DNA of 64,000 nt from an uncultured Modestobacter sp. (GTDB lineage Bacteria > Actinomycetota > Actinomycetes > Mycobacteriales > Geodermatophilaceae): assembly GCF_947486615.1 (NCBI RefSeq), contig NZ_CANKUD010000014.1:1-64000 (forward strand), read 5' to 3'. The notes beneath the pieces were generated by a model. The model was not told the origin of the DNA, ran no database searches, and saw only the letters and a list, made by a program, of their open reading frames with translations. A program made the position numbers and the translations under genes. Below are positions 8,070 to 18,008 of the stretch, one piece after another. How positions within the stretch are numbered: the stretch's first letter is position 1; each line of letters starts with the position of its first letter.

Positions 8070-8564
8070 TCAGAAAGGGGGTTCGTCGGACGATGCCGGC
8101 GGGGTGGACCAGGGGTCGCTCGCTCCGCCACCGGAGAAGCCACCGCCACCGCCACCGCTGTTGCCGCCGCCGCCGAACCCACCGCCGCCGCCCTCGCTGC
8201 GCGCAGCGCGGGTGACCTTGGCGGTGGCGTACCGCAGGGAGGGGCCGATCTCGTCGACCTCCAGCTCGATGACGGTGCGCTTCTCGCCTTCCTTCGTGTC
8301 GAAGGAACGCTGCTTCAGCCGGCCCGAGACGATGACCCGCGAACCGCGGGTGAGCGACTCGGCGACGTTCTCCGCCGCCTGACGCCAGACGTTGCAGCGG
8401 AGGAACAGCGCCTCGCCGTCCTTCCACTCCTGCGACTGGCGGTCGAAGGTGCGGGGGGTGGAGGCGACGGTGAAGTTGGCGACGGCGGCGCCGGACGGCG
8501 TGAACCGCAGCTCCGGGTCGGCCGTCAGGTTCCCGATGACGGTGATGACGGTCTCGCCGGCCAT
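8070..8564 (-). CDS. ssb: Single-stranded DNA-binding protein
   Basis: A 164-residue SSB. The OB-fold (about 1-110) begins [21 protein letters not shown] and contains [14 protein letters not shown] and [11 protein letters not shown] Gly-rich linker follows, then the acidic DEPPF tip that recruits replication and repair partners. It lies 2 bp after rpsF and before rpsR, the common S6-SSB-S18 arrangement. Confidence 0.97.
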   Translation of the reverse strand: MAGETVITVIGNLTADPELRFTPSGAAVANFTVASTPRTFDRQSQEWKDGEALFLRCNVWRQAAENVAESLTRGSRVIVSGRLKQRSFDTKEGEKRTVIELEVDEIGPSLRYATAKVTRAARSEGGGGGFGGGGNSGGGGGGFSGGGASDPWSTPPASSDEPPF

Positions 8565-8566
8565 GG

Positions 8567-8854
8567 TCAGTGGGCCTCGGGGCGCATCAGCTTGGTGCGC
8601 AGGATGGACTCGTTCAGGTTCAGCTGACGGTCCAGCTCGGCGACGGCGGCCGGCTCGGCCTGGATCTCGACGATGGCGTAGATGCCCTCGGCGTTCTTGT
8701 TGATCTCGTAGGCCAGCCGACGACGGCCCCAGATCTCGGTCTTGACGGTGCCACCGGAGTTGGTGACGACGGTCAGGAAACGATCCAGGCTGGGAGCGAT
8801 GGTCCGCTCCTCGAGCTCAGGGTCGAGGATGATCATCAGTTCGTAGTTACGCAC
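8567..8854 (-). CDS. rpsF: 30S ribosomal protein bS6
   Basis: A 95-residue bS6, the partner of bS18, beginning [15 protein letters not shown] and containing [18 protein letters not shown]. The GTG at 8854 is chosen because it gives the family length and has an AGGAGG about 10 bp upstream; a longer frame back to 8917 is not conserved. It is first in the rpsF-ssb-rpsR-rplI operon. The leader holds a small hairpin with ACACC and GCCG segments that might be an S6:S18-binding autoregulatory element, but this is weak. Confidence 0.96.
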   Translation of the reverse strand: MRNYELMIILDPELEERTIAPSLDRFLTVVTNSGGTVKTEIWGRRRLAYEINKNAEGIYAIVEIQAEPAAVAELDRQLNLNESILRTKLMRPEAH

Positions 8855-9012
8855 GGAGAACCCCACCTCCTCTGGTCTCAGCGGCCGCAGGGTGTCTGCA
8901 GCAGGAGGGTCGTACATGCGTCACGCGCCCGGACCTGCACCGAGCAGGGGAGGACGCGCACCGGACAGGCTACCAGCGCCCTTGACGCCACGTGTGCGTC
9001 GGACCGGCGCTC

Positions 9013-9018
9013 TACGCT
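9013..9018 (+). promoter_or_regulatory. -10 element, leaderless start of nfo
   Basis: TACGCT ends 6 bp before the GTG at 9025, so transcription probably begins at or next to the start codon; no ribosome binding site is present. A TTGACG further up is too far away (25 bp) to be its -35. Confidence 0.45.
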
Positions 9019-9024
9019 CCCCGG

Positions 9025-9840
9025 GTGACCGGACAGCTGATCGGCGTGCACGTCGGACCGGGCCTGACCGAGGCCGGCGAGCTGGACGACGGCGGTCCGC
9101 TGGCCCGCGCCGCGGAGCTGGACGCCGACGCCGTCCAAGTGTTCCTGGCCGACCCGCAGGGCTGGAAGGCGCCGGCGCCGCGGCCGGATGCCGAAGCGCT
9201 GCTCGGCTCCGACGTGGCCGTCTTCGTGCACGCCCCCTACGTGCTCAACGTCGCCTCGACCAACAACCGGATCCGCATCCCCAGCCGCAAGCTGCTGGGC
9301 CAGCACGCGCTGGCCTCGGCCGCGATCGGCGCCCGCGGCATGGTGGTGCACGGCGGCCACGTGCTCGCGAAGGACGATCCGGCGGCCGGGGTCGACAACT
9401 GGCGCAAGACCTTCGCCCGGCAGGCCGACGACGGCGGCTTCGGCGTCCCGGTGCTGATCGAGAACACCGCCGGTGGCGACAACGCGATGGCCCGCGAGCT
9501 CGACGCCGTCGCCCGGCTGTGGGAGGCCGTGGGTGAGTTCGGCGCCGGCTTCGTGCTGGACACCTGCCACGCCTGGGCGGCCGGCTGGGACCTGGCCCGC
9601 GTCGTGGACGACGTCCGGGCGGTCACCGGGCGGATCGACCTGGTGCACCTGAACAACAGCCGCGACCCCGCCGGGTCCGGCCGGGACCGGCACGCCCCGC
9701 TGGGGGCCGGTGAGATCCCGACCGAGCTGCTGGTGGAGGTGGCCCGCACCGCCGGCGCCCCCGTCGTGCTGGAGACCCCCGGCGACCCGGCCGCTCACGC
9801 CGAGGAGATCGCGCTCCTGCGCTCGGCGCTCACCGGCTGA
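9025..9840 (+). CDS. nfo: Endonuclease IV-type AP endonuclease (TIM barrel)
   Basis: A 271-residue TIM-barrel enzyme of the endonuclease IV family, which cuts DNA at abasic sites. Family motifs include [40 protein letters not shown] and [26 protein letters not shown], supplying the His/Glu/Asp zinc ligands. The GTG at 9025 fits both the family N-terminus and the -10 element just upstream. It diverges from rpsF, and its last 46 bp overlap the 3' end of the opposite GT87 gene. Confidence 0.93.
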   Translation: MTGQLIGVHVGPGLTEAGELDDGGPLARAAELDADAVQVFLADPQGWKAPAPRPDAEALLGSDVAVFVHAPYVLNVASTNNRIRIPSRKLLGQHALASAAIGARGMVVHGGHVLAKDDPAAGVDNWRKTFARQADDGGFGVPVLIENTAGGDNAMARELDAVARLWEAVGEFGAGFVLDTCHAWAAGWDLARVVDDVRAVTGRIDLVHLNNSRDPAGSGRDRHAPLGAGEIPTELLVEVARTAGAPVVLETPGDPAAHAEEIALLRSALTG

Positions 9841-11357
9841 GCCCGCCCCCACGGCCGGGGCAGCACCCAGCGGTCGGGCGCACCGTCGAGCATCCCGCCG
9901 GCCGGGTCGTCGGTGCCGGGCCAGCTGCGCCGCACCAGGTCGGCGTCGGGCCGCCAGACCTCCCGGGCCACCAGGGCCATCAGGACGAGGACGGCGACGT
10001 CCCGGACGACCACCGACAGGTAGAACCACTCCACGCCGATGCCGCGGTTGTCCGCGCCCAGGTAGTAGAGCAGCGTCGTCGCCCAGACCAGCGCCTCGGT
10101 GGCCTGCCACAGCAGCAGCGAGCGCCACCTCGGCCGGGCCAGCACCGCCAGCGGCAGCAGCCACAGCGAGTACTGCGGGCTCCACACCTTGTTCAGCAGC
10201 AGGAAGGCCGCGACCAGCAGGAACGCCAGCTGCGGGAGGCGGGGGCGGAGCGGGGCCGCCAGGGCCAGCCAGGCCACCCCGGCCGCGCAGAGCAGCAGCA
10301 GCACCGCCACCACCGCGTTCAGCACCGAGGGTGTCTCCCCCTCGGTGAGCGGGCCGTCCAGGAACTGCGGGGCGTAGTGCAGGGCGATCGCCCAGATGCT
10401 CTCCGGGTTGGCCGGGCGGACGTCGCTGAAGGTGAAGAACCGCGCCCAGTTCTCCGGTGCCGCCAGGGCCACCGGCAGGTTGACCGCCAGCCAGGCCAGC
10501 CCCGCGGCGACGGTCGTCGACAGCCAGGGCCGCAGCCGGCCGGCCCGCAGGCACAGCACGAACAGCACGCCCAGCACGATCACCGGGTAGAGCTTGGCGG
10601 CCACCCCCAGCCCGATCAGCGCCCCGGCGAGCACCGGGCGCCGCCGCGCCCACGCCCACATGCCGAACGTGGTCAGCGCGACGGCCAGCAGGTCCCAGTT
10701 GGTGAAGGCGTGCACCAGCAGCAGCGGGGACAGCGCGACCATCGCCGCGTCCCAGGGGCGCCGGCCGGCCAGCGCCAGCACCCCCCGGGTGACCAGCAGC
10801 GCGAGAGCGGAGAGCAGCAGGCAGGTCACCACGTAGAAGCTCAGCACCGGGGTGGGCTCGGGCAGCGGGCCGAGGCCGGCGGCCAGGTCGTCCCACCCGC
10901 GGGCGATCACCGCGGACAGCTGCATCAGCCCGCCGGTGAGCACCGGGTACTCCACGGCGGAGTCCAGGTAGGGGACGGCGCCCTCGTCCAGCCCGTGCAC
11001 CCCGAACAGCGGGACGGCGTCGTTGTAGCAGAGGTGGGTGTACTGCTTGCTGCCCGTCCAGTTGCCGTCGGCGCAGGGCGCCTGCTTGGCCCAGGCCAGG
11101 CCGAGGACCGCGACGGTGAGGAGCAGGCAGACCCGCAGCGGCGTCCAGAACAGCGCCCGCCCGGTCACCGCGTGCCGGCCCCACGGGCCACCGACGGCCT
11201 CGCTGGCCTGCGCGGCGACCGGGTCGGTCCAGCTCGGGACGACGCGGTCCGGCCACGGCGGCGCGGCCACCTGCGGCACCGGCGGGACCGGCCGCGGAGA
11301 CACCGCGGGCCCGCCCTCCGGGAGATCGGAGGACGGGCCCGTCGGTGGTGCGGTCAC
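9795..11357 (-). CDS. GT87-type membrane mannosyltransferase
   Basis: A 520-residue polytopic protein with about 10-12 membrane helices and a loop-rich N-terminus. The early [25 protein letters not shown] segment carries acidic residues typical of the polyprenol-phosphate-mannose-dependent GT-C enzymes (GT87); [11 protein letters not shown] and [14 protein letters not shown] are also characteristic. It probably transfers mannose to a cell-envelope acceptor. It follows ponA by 21 bp on the same strand, the same neighbour pair as ponA1-Rv0051 in mycobacteria. The exact acceptor is unknown. Confidence 0.85.
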   Translation of the reverse strand: MTAPPTGPSSDLPEGGPAVSPRPVPPVPQVAAPPWPDRVVPSWTDPVAAQASEAVGGPWGRHAVTGRALFWTPLRVCLLLTVAVLGLAWAKQAPCADGNWTGSKQYTHLCYNDAVPLFGVHGLDEGAVPYLDSAVEYPVLTGGLMQLSAVIARGWDDLAAGLGPLPEPTPVLSFYVVTCLLLSALALLVTRGVLALAGRRPWDAAMVALSPLLLVHAFTNWDLLAVALTTFGMWAWARRRPVLAGALIGLGVAAKLYPVIVLGVLFVLCLRAGRLRPWLSTTVAAGLAWLAVNLPVALAAPENWARFFTFSDVRPANPESIWAIALHYAPQFLDGPLTEGETPSVLNAVVAVLLLLCAAGVAWLALAAPLRPRLPQLAFLLVAAFLLLNKVWSPQYSLWLLPLAVLARPRWRSLLLWQATEALVWATTLLYYLGADNRGIGVEWFYLSVVVRDVAVLVLMALVAREVWRPDADLVRRSWPGTDDPAGGMLDGAPDRWVLPRPWGRAQPVSAERRSAISSA

Positions 11358-11378
11358 GCGGTCAGTCTGCCCGCGGCA

Positions 11379-13916
11379 TCAGTTCGTCGGCTGGCTGGGG
11401 ACCGGCACTCCCGTCGGTGCCGGCGCACACGAGGCCGGCGCGGGCGACTGGGTGCAGGGGTCCACCGGCGGCTGGTTCGCCGCGGACGACCTGCTCGCCT
11501 CGGCCTCGGCCTCCGCCGACCTGCGGGCCTCCTCGGCCAGCTGCGCGGCCCGTTCGGCTTCCTGCCGGGCGCGCTCACGCGCCCGCGCCTCGGCGCCACC
11601 GTCGTCCACCGTCGTCGGGGTCGGCTGCGCCTGGGTGGTCGGCGCGGGGGCCTCCGTCGTCGGCTCCGGGATGCTCTTGTCCGGGTCGCCCTCGATCAGC
11701 GCCTCGGAGGGCAGCGGCTCCTCCGGGGTGCCCTCGAGCACGGTGTCCATGAACTGCTGCCAGATGTCACCGGGCAGGCCCGAGCCGTAGATGATGTTCC
11801 CCGAGGTGGTCGTGATGGCCTCGTTGCCCTTGGTCCCGATCCACACCGCGGTGGAGATCGACGGGGTGTAGCCCACCATCCAGGCGTCGGAGTTGTCGGT
11901 CCGGTTGGCCCCCTGGGTGCCGGTCTTGGCCGCCACCGGACGGTCACCGTCCAGCGGCAGGTCCGAGGACTCGGCGACGTCCTCCAGCGCGAAGGTGACG
12001 TCGCTGGCCACCTCCGCGGAGATGGGCTGGTCGGAGGCGGTCGACCCGGTGCCCAGCAGCGGGCCGTCACTGCCGGTGACCGTGCCGATGAAGTGGGTGT
12101 TGTGCCGGACCCCGCCGGCGGCGAAGGTGGCGAAGCCGGCGGCCTGCTGGATCGGCCGGACCTCGTACTCGCCGATGCCGATCGAGCCACCGGTCACCCC
12201 GGTCGCCGGACTGGACAGCGTCGGCTTGCCGGTCAGCTGGTCGGACACGGTGGGGTCCTTCTGCTCCGCGTCCCACACCGCGGGGAGGCCGATGACCTCC
12301 CGGGCCAGCTGGGCCACCACGTCCGGGCCCACCTCGTAGGCCAGGCCGTAGAAGGTGGTGTTCAGCGACCTGGTCATCGCCTGCTTGATCGTGCAGTTGG
12401 CGCACTGCGCGTTGCCGGAGTTGACCACCGGCAGCCCGATCCGGTCGTCGAACTCCTGCGGGGAGGTGCCGTCCCGGCGGGTGTCCACGCTGAAGCCGTT
12501 CTGCAGCGCGGCGGCCAGTGTGTAGGGCTTGAACGACGAGCCCGGCGGCTTGGGCGCCTGGGCGTAGTCGGTGGTGTCGACGTTCGGGTCGTCGCTGCGG
12601 GCCTGGGCGTTGCCGTAGTAGGCCAGCACCCCGCCGGTCTTGGGGTCGATCGCGACCAGCGCCTGCTCCAGCTTCTCCGGCTCACCGGCCATCACGTCGT
12701 TCACCGCGGCGACCGCGGCGTCCTGCTTGGCCTTGTCCACGGTCGTGGTGATCCGCAGGCCGCCGGTGTAGATGTCGTCGTCGTCGTAGCTGAACGGCGG
12801 GTCCTTCAGCTCGGCGATGACCTGCCGGACGATGTGCCCCTCCGGGCCGGCCGGGATGCCGGCGGTGTTGCCGGTCTTCGGCAGCACCGCCGGGTAGGCC
12901 GCCGCGGCGCGGGCGGCGGGGTCCAGCCAGCCCTGCTCGACCATCGCGTCGAGCACCAGGCCCCATCGCTGCTGCGCGCCCTCCGGGTTGGTCTCCGGGT
13001 CGTTGTTCGTCGGGTTGCGGATCAGCACGGCGAGCACGGCGCCCTGCTCGGCGGTCAGCTGCGCGGCCGGCACGCCGAAGTAGGTGGTCGCCGCGGCCTC
13101 GATGCCGTAGGCGCTGCGGCCGAAGTAGATGGTGTTCAGGTAGTTCTGGAGGATCTCCTCCTTCGAGTACTCGTTGTCCAGCTTGACCGCGAGGAAGAGC
13201 TCCTTGAACTTGCGGCTGAAGGTCTGGTCGGAGTTGAGGAAGGCGTTCTTCACGTACTGCTGGGTGATGGTCGAGCCACCCTGGGTCGAGCCACCGGTGA
13301 GGTTGTTCCACGCGGCGCGCGCGATGCCGGTGAAGGAGATGCCGGGGTCGGAGTAGAACGCCCGGTTCTCCGCCGCCAGCACCGCGTTGACGGCCGGCTC
13401 GGACATCTGCTCCAGCGTGACCTCGGTGCGGTTCTTGCCGTCGTTGAGCCGGGCCATCTCGGTGACGCCGTCGGCGTAGTAGACGACCGTCGTCTGCTCG
13501 TTGGCGATGGAGTCGGGCGAGGGCACCTCGGTGGTGGCGTAGACGACCCCGACGAAGACCCCGAGCAGCACCAGCATGGCCACGAAGCTCCCGGCGAGGA
13601 CCTTGAGCACCCGCCGCCGCTTCTGCTTCGCCGTCCGCTTCCGCTTGCCGCCGCCGGGCGGCCGGCCGCTGCCGCTGCCACCGGGACGACGTCCGCCCGT
13701 GGGCGGCTTGACCGGCGGACGCCCGCCACCGCCGCCGGAGCGGGCGGCCGGACGGGCACCGCCCGAGGACGAGGCCGTCGTGCGGGCGCGCCCGCTGACC
13801 GCCGGACGGCGAGCGCCGGCGGAGCTGCCACCCGCTGCCCGGGCCCGGGCGGGGGGTGGACGGCGGACCGAGCCGCCACCGGGGGTGACGCGGGCGGTCT
13901 CGTCGTGGGGAGGCAC
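11379..13916 (-). CDS. ponA: Bifunctional penicillin-binding protein (PonA type)
   Basis: An 845-residue class A PBP that polymerises and cross-links peptidoglycan. A Pro/Arg-rich cytoplasmic tail (1-105) precedes one membrane helix (about 106-128). The transglycosylase domain has catalytic E183 in [12 protein letters not shown], plus [12 protein letters not shown] and [15 protein letters not shown]. The transpeptidase domain has SxxK (S460-K463 in [10 protein letters not shown]), SxN (S517-N519) and KTG (664-666). A low-complexity, Ala/Glu/Arg-rich tail with Pro/Thr ends the protein. It precedes the GT87 gene in the same direction. Confidence 0.96.
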   Translation of the reverse strand: MPPHDETARVTPGGGSVRRPPPARARAAGGSSAGARRPAVSGRARTTASSSGGARPAARSGGGGGRPPVKPPTGGRRPGGSGSGRPPGGGKRKRTAKQKRRRVLKVLAGSFVAMLVLLGVFVGVVYATTEVPSPDSIANEQTTVVYYADGVTEMARLNDGKNRTEVTLEQMSEPAVNAVLAAENRAFYSDPGISFTGIARAAWNNLTGGSTQGGSTITQQYVKNAFLNSDQTFSRKFKELFLAVKLDNEYSKEEILQNYLNTIYFGRSAYGIEAAATTYFGVPAAQLTAEQGAVLAVLIRNPTNNDPETNPEGAQQRWGLVLDAMVEQGWLDPAARAAAAYPAVLPKTGNTAGIPAGPEGHIVRQVIAELKDPPFSYDDDDIYTGGLRITTTVDKAKQDAAVAAVNDVMAGEPEKLEQALVAIDPKTGGVLAYYGNAQARSDDPNVDTTDYAQAPKPPGSSFKPYTLAAALQNGFSVDTRRDGTSPQEFDDRIGLPVVNSGNAQCANCTIKQAMTRSLNTTFYGLAYEVGPDVVAQLAREVIGLPAVWDAEQKDPTVSDQLTGKPTLSSPATGVTGGSIGIGEYEVRPIQQAAGFATFAAGGVRHNTHFIGTVTGSDGPLLGTGSTASDQPISAEVASDVTFALEDVAESSDLPLDGDRPVAAKTGTQGANRTDNSDAWMVGYTPSISTAVWIGTKGNEAITTTSGNIIYGSGLPGDIWQQFMDTVLEGTPEEPLPSEALIEGDPDKSIPEPTTEAPAPTTQAQPTPTTVDDGGAEARARERARQEAERAAQLAEEARRSAEAEAEASRSSAANQPPVDPCTQSPAPASCAPAPTGVPVPSQPTN

Positions 13917-14370
13917 GCGGTGGCCCCTTCCTCGAGGTCGTGGGGAGTCGGCCGGCGACGGGGTCGCCGTGCCGGCCGCACCCAGGGTGACGTCTTCAGC
14001 TGTGTGCCGGCTGCACGCGGCCCGGTGGCGTCGGGCCGGTGGCGACTACTCGGTCGCCGCCCGGCGGGTCGTGCGTGGTGCCCGCCCGGAGGCCGGCTCG
14101 GCACCCAGGGCGTCGGACATCAGGTGGTGGCCACGGCAGACGTCGGCGAGACGCGCGCGTCGCTGCAGCGCGTGGTCCACCACCGACCGTCGTCCGGGCA
14201 CGGCCGCCAATGTACGCACGTCCGGGGCCCCCGTGACCTGCTCGCGATGTCGACATGGGGCTGGTGGGGCGCCGGTGAACTGGTCGTCCGACTTGCGCCC
14301 CGTACCGCGCCCGGATGTATCGTGCCGATACATCGATCCCGTGAACGCCGGCAGACCAGGAGGTGGCACC
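13917..14370. other. Divergent promoter region ponA / padR (454 bp)
   Basis: No credible gene is seen. The right end holds the padR promoter with its palindromic operator (14314-14334) and ribosome binding site. The ponA promoter should lie at the left end but no clear hexamers were recognised. Confidence 0.5.
14314..14334. promoter_or_regulatory. PadR operator overlapping the padR -10
   Basis: Two perfect 9-bp arms, GATGTATCG and CGATACATC, are separated by TGC, giving the ATGT...ACAT pattern of PadR-family sites. The TATCGT inside the left arm (14318-14323) is a plausible -10, with TTGCGC at 14293-14298 as a possible -35 (19-bp spacer). Binding here would block padR and the downstream ino1. 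Confidence 0.7.
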
Positions 14371-14994
14371 GTGCTCGAGTTCGCCATCCTGGGCCTGCTG
14401 CAGCAGTCACCGATGCACGGCTACGAGCTCCGCAAGGAGCTGGCCGCGGTGCTCGGCGGACTGCGCTCGATCTCCTACGGGTCGCTGTACCCGGCGCTCA
14501 AGCGGCTGCAGGCCGCCGGGCTGATCGCCAGCGAGGACCCGGTCCCGCGGGCGCTGCTGCCCGCCGACGCCCCGGCCCTCACCGGGCGGCGCGGGAAGGT
14601 CGTCTACGCGATCACCGCCGAGGGCAAGGAGCGCTTCGCCGACCTGGTCAGCCAGACCGGGCCCGAGGCCTACGACGACGAGAGCCGGTTCGGCGTCCAC
14701 CTGGCGTTCTTCCGGCACACCGCCGCCGACGTGCGGCTGCGCATCCTCGAGGGCCGGCGGCGCACCGTCGAGCGGCAGCGCGACCGGCTCATGGACTCGC
14801 TGCGCCGCACCCAGGAGAAGCTCGACCGCTACACCCTCGAGCTGCAGCGGCACGGTCTGGACTCGGTCGACCGCGAGGTCCGCTGGCTCACCGAGCTCAT
14901 CGACAGCGAGCGCGACGACAACGCGCGCGCCGAGGCCGCCCGGGCGGAGCAGACGCCCACCCCGACAGCACCACCGAACGCCGTCACCACCTGA
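14371..14994 (+). CDS. PadR-family transcriptional regulator
   Basis: A 207-residue PadR-type regulator. The N-terminal winged helix reads [23 protein letters not shown]...[18 protein letters not shown], followed by a beta-wing ending [13 protein letters not shown]. The C-terminal half (about 100-190) is a helical/coiled-coil dimerisation region with many Arg/Glu. The GTG start has an AGGAGG 7 bp upstream. Its likely operator overlaps its own promoter. It lies 74 bp before ino1, the same pair as Rv0047c-ino1 in mycobacteria, so it probably controls inositol phosphate synthesis. Confidence 0.93.
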   Translation: MLEFAILGLLQQSPMHGYELRKELAAVLGGLRSISYGSLYPALKRLQAAGLIASEDPVPRALLPADAPALTGRRGKVVYAITAEGKERFADLVSQTGPEAYDDESRFGVHLAFFRHTAADVRLRILEGRRRTVERQRDRLMDSLRRTQEKLDRYTLELQRHGLDSVDREVRWLTELIDSERDDNARAEAARAEQTPTPTAPPNAVTT

Positions 14995-15068
14995 ACCACC
15001 GCACCGCCCGCAGCACGTCCACCGCACATCGTCCGGGCCCGGTCGGGTCCGTCGGAGGGAGTCAGTCC

Positions 15069-16139
15069 ATGGCATCGGTCAAGGTCGCCATCGTCGGCGT
15101 CGGCAACTGCGCCGCGTCGCTCGTCCAGGGCGTCGAGTACTACCGGGACGCCGACGAGACCGCATCGGTCCCCGGCCTCATGCACGTCCGGTTCGGCGAC
15201 TACCACGTCTCCGACGTCGAGTTCGTCGCGGCGTTCGACGTCGACGCCAAGAAGGTCGGCCGCGACCTCTCCGAGGCGATCGTCGCCAGCGAGAACAACA
15301 CCATCAAGATCGCCGACGTGCCGCCGCTGGGCGTGACCGTGCAGCGCGGCACCACCCTCGACGGGCTCGGCAAGTACTACCGCGAGATCGTCGAGGAGTC
15401 CGACGAGCAGCCCGTCGACATGGTCACCGCGCTGCGGGAGTCCGGCGCCGACGTGCTGGTCTGCTACCTCCCGGTCGGCTCGCAGCAGGCCGCGGAGCAC
15501 TACGCCCAGGCCGCGATCGACGCCGGCGTCGCGTTCGTCAACGCGCTGCCGGTCTTCATCGCCGGCACCAAGGAGTGGGCGGACAAGTTCACCGCCGCCG
15601 GGGTGCCGATCGTCGGTGACGACATCAAGAGCCAGGTGGGCGCCACCATCACCCACCGGGTGCTGGCCAAGCTGTTCGAGGACCGCGGCGTGCAGCTGGA
15701 CCGCACCATGCAGCTCAATGTCGGCGGCAACATGGACTTCAAGAACATGCTCGAGCGCGAGCGCCTGGAGTCCAAGAAGATCTCCAAGACCCAGTCGGTC
15801 ACCAGCCAGGTCGACCGGGACATGGGCAAGGGCAACGTGCACATCGGCCCCTCGGACCACGTGCCGTGGCTCTCGGACCGCAAGTGGGCCTACGTCCGCC
15901 TGGAGGGCCGTGCGTTCGGCGACGTCCCGCTGAACCTGGAGTACAAGCTCGAGGTCTGGGACTCCCCGAACTCGGCCGGCATCATCATCGACGCCGTCCG
16001 CGCCGCGAAGATCGCCAAGGACCGCGGCATCGGCGGCCCGATCCTGTCCGCGTCGTCCTACTTCATGAAGAGCCCGCCGGAGCAGTACAGCGACAGCGAG
16101 GCCCGGGACGCCGTCGAGGCCTTCATCCGCGGCGACTAG
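15069..16139 (+). CDS. ino1: Inositol-3-phosphate synthase
   Basis: A 356-residue enzyme that converts glucose-6-phosphate to 1L-myo-inositol-1-phosphate with NAD+, feeding phosphatidylinositol and mycothiol synthesis in actinobacteria. The NAD-binding start is [22 protein letters not shown]. Conserved segments include [34 protein letters not shown] and [11 protein letters not shown], typical of the actinobacterial form. The ATG at 15069 has a GGAGGGAG ribosome binding site. It is probably co-transcribed with padR. A repeat hairpin begins directly after its TAG. Confidence 0.96.
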   Translation: MASVKVAIVGVGNCAASLVQGVEYYRDADETASVPGLMHVRFGDYHVSDVEFVAAFDVDAKKVGRDLSEAIVASENNTIKIADVPPLGVTVQRGTTLDGLGKYYREIVEESDEQPVDMVTALRESGADVLVCYLPVGSQQAAEHYAQAAIDAGVAFVNALPVFIAGTKEWADKFTAAGVPIVGDDIKSQVGATITHRVLAKLFEDRGVQLDRTMQLNVGGNMDFKNMLERERLESKKISKTQSVTSQVDRDMGKGNVHIGPSDHVPWLSDRKWAYVRLEGRAFGDVPLNLEYKLEVWDSPNSAGIIIDAVRAAKIAKDRGIGGPILSASSYFMKSPPEQYSDSEARDAVEAFIRGD

Positions 16140-16195
16140 AAGGACCCCGTCCCTCTCACCCCTCGCAAGCTCGGGGCGAGCCTCCGGACGGGGCC
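16140..16195 (+). repeat. 3'-end hairpin repeat, copy A (after ino1)
   Basis: Begins with AAGGACCCC directly after the ino1 stop codon. The outer arms are CCCCGTCC / GGACGGGG and an inner hairpin closes on the loop TCGCAAGCTC. It belongs to the six-copy family described in the findings and probably acts as or with a terminator. Confidence 0.75.
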
Positions 16196-16202
16196 GAAGG
16201 AA

Positions 16203-16239
16203 CCTGAGGGGCCCGAGCCGACGGCTCGGGCCCCTCAGG
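16203..16239. terminator. Strong terminator after ino1
   Basis: A perfect 17-bp stem (outer CCTGAGGGGC) with a 3-base GAC loop, followed by CGTTCCTCTT. It lies just past repeat copy A, so the ino1 3' end carries two hairpin structures in a row. Confidence 0.88.
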
Positions 16240-16248
16240 CGTTCCTCT

Positions 16249-16254
16249 TACCCT
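16249..16254 (+). promoter_or_regulatory. -10 element, leaderless lipoprotein start
   Basis: TACCCT ends 7 bp before the ATG at 16262, immediately after the ino1 terminator. No ribosome binding site is present. Confidence 0.45.
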
Positions 16255-16261
16255 GACCCCC

Positions 16262-17053
16262 ATGCGCTCCCGTCCTGGCACCCACCCGTTCCCGACCCCG
16301 CTGCGGGTCGCGGCCGCCGGAGTGCTGCTCGCCCTGCTCGCCCTGCTCAGCGGGTGCGGCAGCGAGGACGCCGAGCAGCGGGAGCCCGGGGCCGAGGTCA
16401 GCTCGGAGGAGGCCGAGGTGCTCAGCCAGGTGCTGTACGCCAACCGTCAGCAGGGCGGGGCCGACTTCGAGGTGACCGCGCCGTTCGCCGAGGGCGCCGT
16501 GCTCACCCTGACCGGCGAGGTCGACTTCGCCCGCGGGATCGGACGGGCCCAGGCGGTCACCAGCTACGGCGACGGCCGCCCCGACGACACCCGCACCCTC
16601 TTCTTCACCGAGGACGACCTCTGGCAGGGCGGCGTCCCCGGGCTCGACGAGGCGCTGACCGCCGCCGGCCTGCCCGCGGCCACCTACGTGCGCCGGCCGA
16701 TCGCGGCGACCGACGCGTCCGGGACGGCGTCACTGCTGGACGTGCTGGTGCAGATGGTGCCCCGGCTCTCCGCCCGCTCCGCCGACGACCCGCGGTCCTT
16801 CGCCGACTACACCTGGGTCGGCAGCCGATCGGTCAACGGGCAGCTCAGCTCGGTGTTCCAGAGCGGGACCGGCGCGCGGATAGCGGTCGCCGCGGACAGC
16901 AAGCTGCTGGTCCAGTACCTCACCCGGCTGCAGGACTTCGACGTGACCATCACCCTGGCCGACCATGGCGAGCGGGAGATCACCCTGCCGTCCGACGAGG
17001 ACACCGTCTCGCTGACCGAGCACCCGGAGATCGCCGCGGCGCTGGGCCTCTAG
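16262..17053 (+). CDS. Putative lipoprotein of unknown function
   Basis: A 263-residue protein with an N-terminal signal (RVAAAGVLLALLALLSGC) and a lipobox whose Cys would anchor it to the membrane. The mature part is rich in beta-type sequence and acidic residues, with no catalytic motif seen. It may resemble the LppX/LprG-like fold in size, but I cannot support that. It stands alone between two terminators and appears to have its own leaderless promoter. Confidence 0.8.
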   Translation: MRSRPGTHPFPTPLRVAAAGVLLALLALLSGCGSEDAEQREPGAEVSSEEAEVLSQVLYANRQQGGADFEVTAPFAEGAVLTLTGEVDFARGIGRAQAVTSYGDGRPDDTRTLFFTEDDLWQGGVPGLDEALTAAGLPAATYVRRPIAATDASGTASLLDVLVQMVPRLSARSADDPRSFADYTWVGSRSVNGQLSSVFQSGTGARIAVAADSKLLVQYLTRLQDFDVTITLADHGEREITLPSDEDTVSLTEHPEIAAALGL

Positions 17054-17077
17054 CCGGCAGCGGCGGGAGCCGGACAG

Positions 17078-17120
17078 CACAGGAGGGGGCGGCCTCTTCC
17101 CCAGGTCGCCCCCTCCTGTG
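17078..17120. terminator. Bidirectional terminator, lipoprotein / yqgE
   Basis: A 14-bp perfect stem, CACAGGAGGGGGCG / CGCCCCCTCCTGTG, with a 15-base loop, between the convergent lipoprotein and yqgE genes. Confidence 0.8.
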
Positions 17121-17180
17121 AGCTCTTCCTACCAGTCCGGAGCGCTCACCGGGAGTCGACACGCCCGACCGGTGACGGCC

Positions 17181-17852
17181 TCAGTTGGCCGAGGGGTCCG
17201 CCGGGGCCGTCGACAGCACGCCCAGCCGCCCGGACTGGCGGCGCAGCACCGACCGCCACAGGTCCGGCCCGGCGGCGTCGGTCAGCAGGTCGGCGGGGAC
17301 GCCGGCCACGCACGCCCACGCCCCTTCGGCCAGCTCGGTGGCCAGCTGCCCGGCCGACCACCCGGCGTACCCGGCGAACACCCGCAGGCCGCCGATCTCG
17401 CCGTCCAGTTCGTCCGGGTCGCTGTCCAGGTCGACCAGGTGCACCGCACCGGCCACCTCCCGCAGGCCGCTCCCGGCCGGCAGCGGCGCAGTGCCCCTCC
17501 GGGTGGCCAGGCACAGCGCCGTGTCGGTCTCGCACGGGCCGCCGACGTGGAACACCCCGGGCTCGACCGCCAGCTCCGACCAGCCGGGCAGCACGTCGCC
17601 GATCCGCACCTCGCTGGGCCGGCCGAGCACCACGCCGATCGTGCCGGTGTCGGAGTGGTCGAGCACGTAGACCACGGCCCCGGCGAAGGTCGGGTCGGTC
17701 AGCGCCGGCATCGCCACCAGCAGGGAGCCGGGCCGGACGTCGTCCAGGCAGCCCACCGAGATGGCGGGTACGGCGCTGCGCCGGCGGCGTCCGGCGGCCT
17801 GTCCGGCTGCGGGACGACGCTCGGGCTCGGGTGACGAGGGCACCGGGTTCAT
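17181..17852 (-). CDS. YqgE/AlgH family protein
   Basis: A 223-residue UPF0301 (YqgE/AlgH) protein. The family core is clear: GSLLVAMPALTDPTFAGAVVYVLDHSDTGTIGVVLGRPSE, then VFHVGGPCETDTALCL and LRVFAGYAGWSAGQLATEL. The molecular role of this family is not settled; AlgH in Pseudomonas affects alginate regulation. The first 40 residues are a low-complexity extension. The ATG at 17852 is chosen as the first start for which no in-frame conserved sequence lies further upstream. Confidence 0.88.
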   Translation of the reverse strand: MNPVPSSPEPERRPAAGQAAGRRRRSAVPAISVGCLDDVRPGSLLVAMPALTDPTFAGAVVYVLDHSDTGTIGVVLGRPSEVRIGDVLPGWSELAVEPGVFHVGGPCETDTALCLATRRGTAPLPAGSGLREVAGAVHLVDLDSDPDELDGEIGGLRVFAGYAGWSAGQLATELAEGAWACVAGVPADLLTDAAGPDLWRSVLRRQSGRLGVLSTAPADPSAN

Positions 17853-17995
17853 CGCGCTCCAGTGTGCATCAGGTGTGCGGCCGGGGGGTGGCTCGGCGAC
17901 CCCGCCTCGCGGCCCGCGGCGCGGCCGGTCCCGCGCCTGCTCGGGGCCCCGGCCCGTGGCCGGCTGCGTGACCTGGCGGCGCGCGCACGGCGACG

Positions 17996-18001
17996 TAGTG
18001 T
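17996..18001 (+). promoter_or_regulatory. -10 element, leaderless MFS start
   Basis: TAGTGT ends 7 bp before the GTG at 18009, favouring that start over the GTG at 18000. Confidence 0.4.
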
Positions 18002-18008
18002 GGCTGGG

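Noticed and set aside
8878-11256. A 792-codon minus-strand frame over GT87 and nfo
   Set aside because: Composition is shadow-like (Arg/Ala/Gly/Pro-rich) and it is antisense to, or in another frame of, well-supported genes.
10377-16139. A 1920-codon open frame on the plus strand ending at the ino1 stop
   Set aside because: Only the last 356 codons (ino1) are protein-like. The rest is antisense to ponA and GT87, an open frame caused by high GC with few stop codons.
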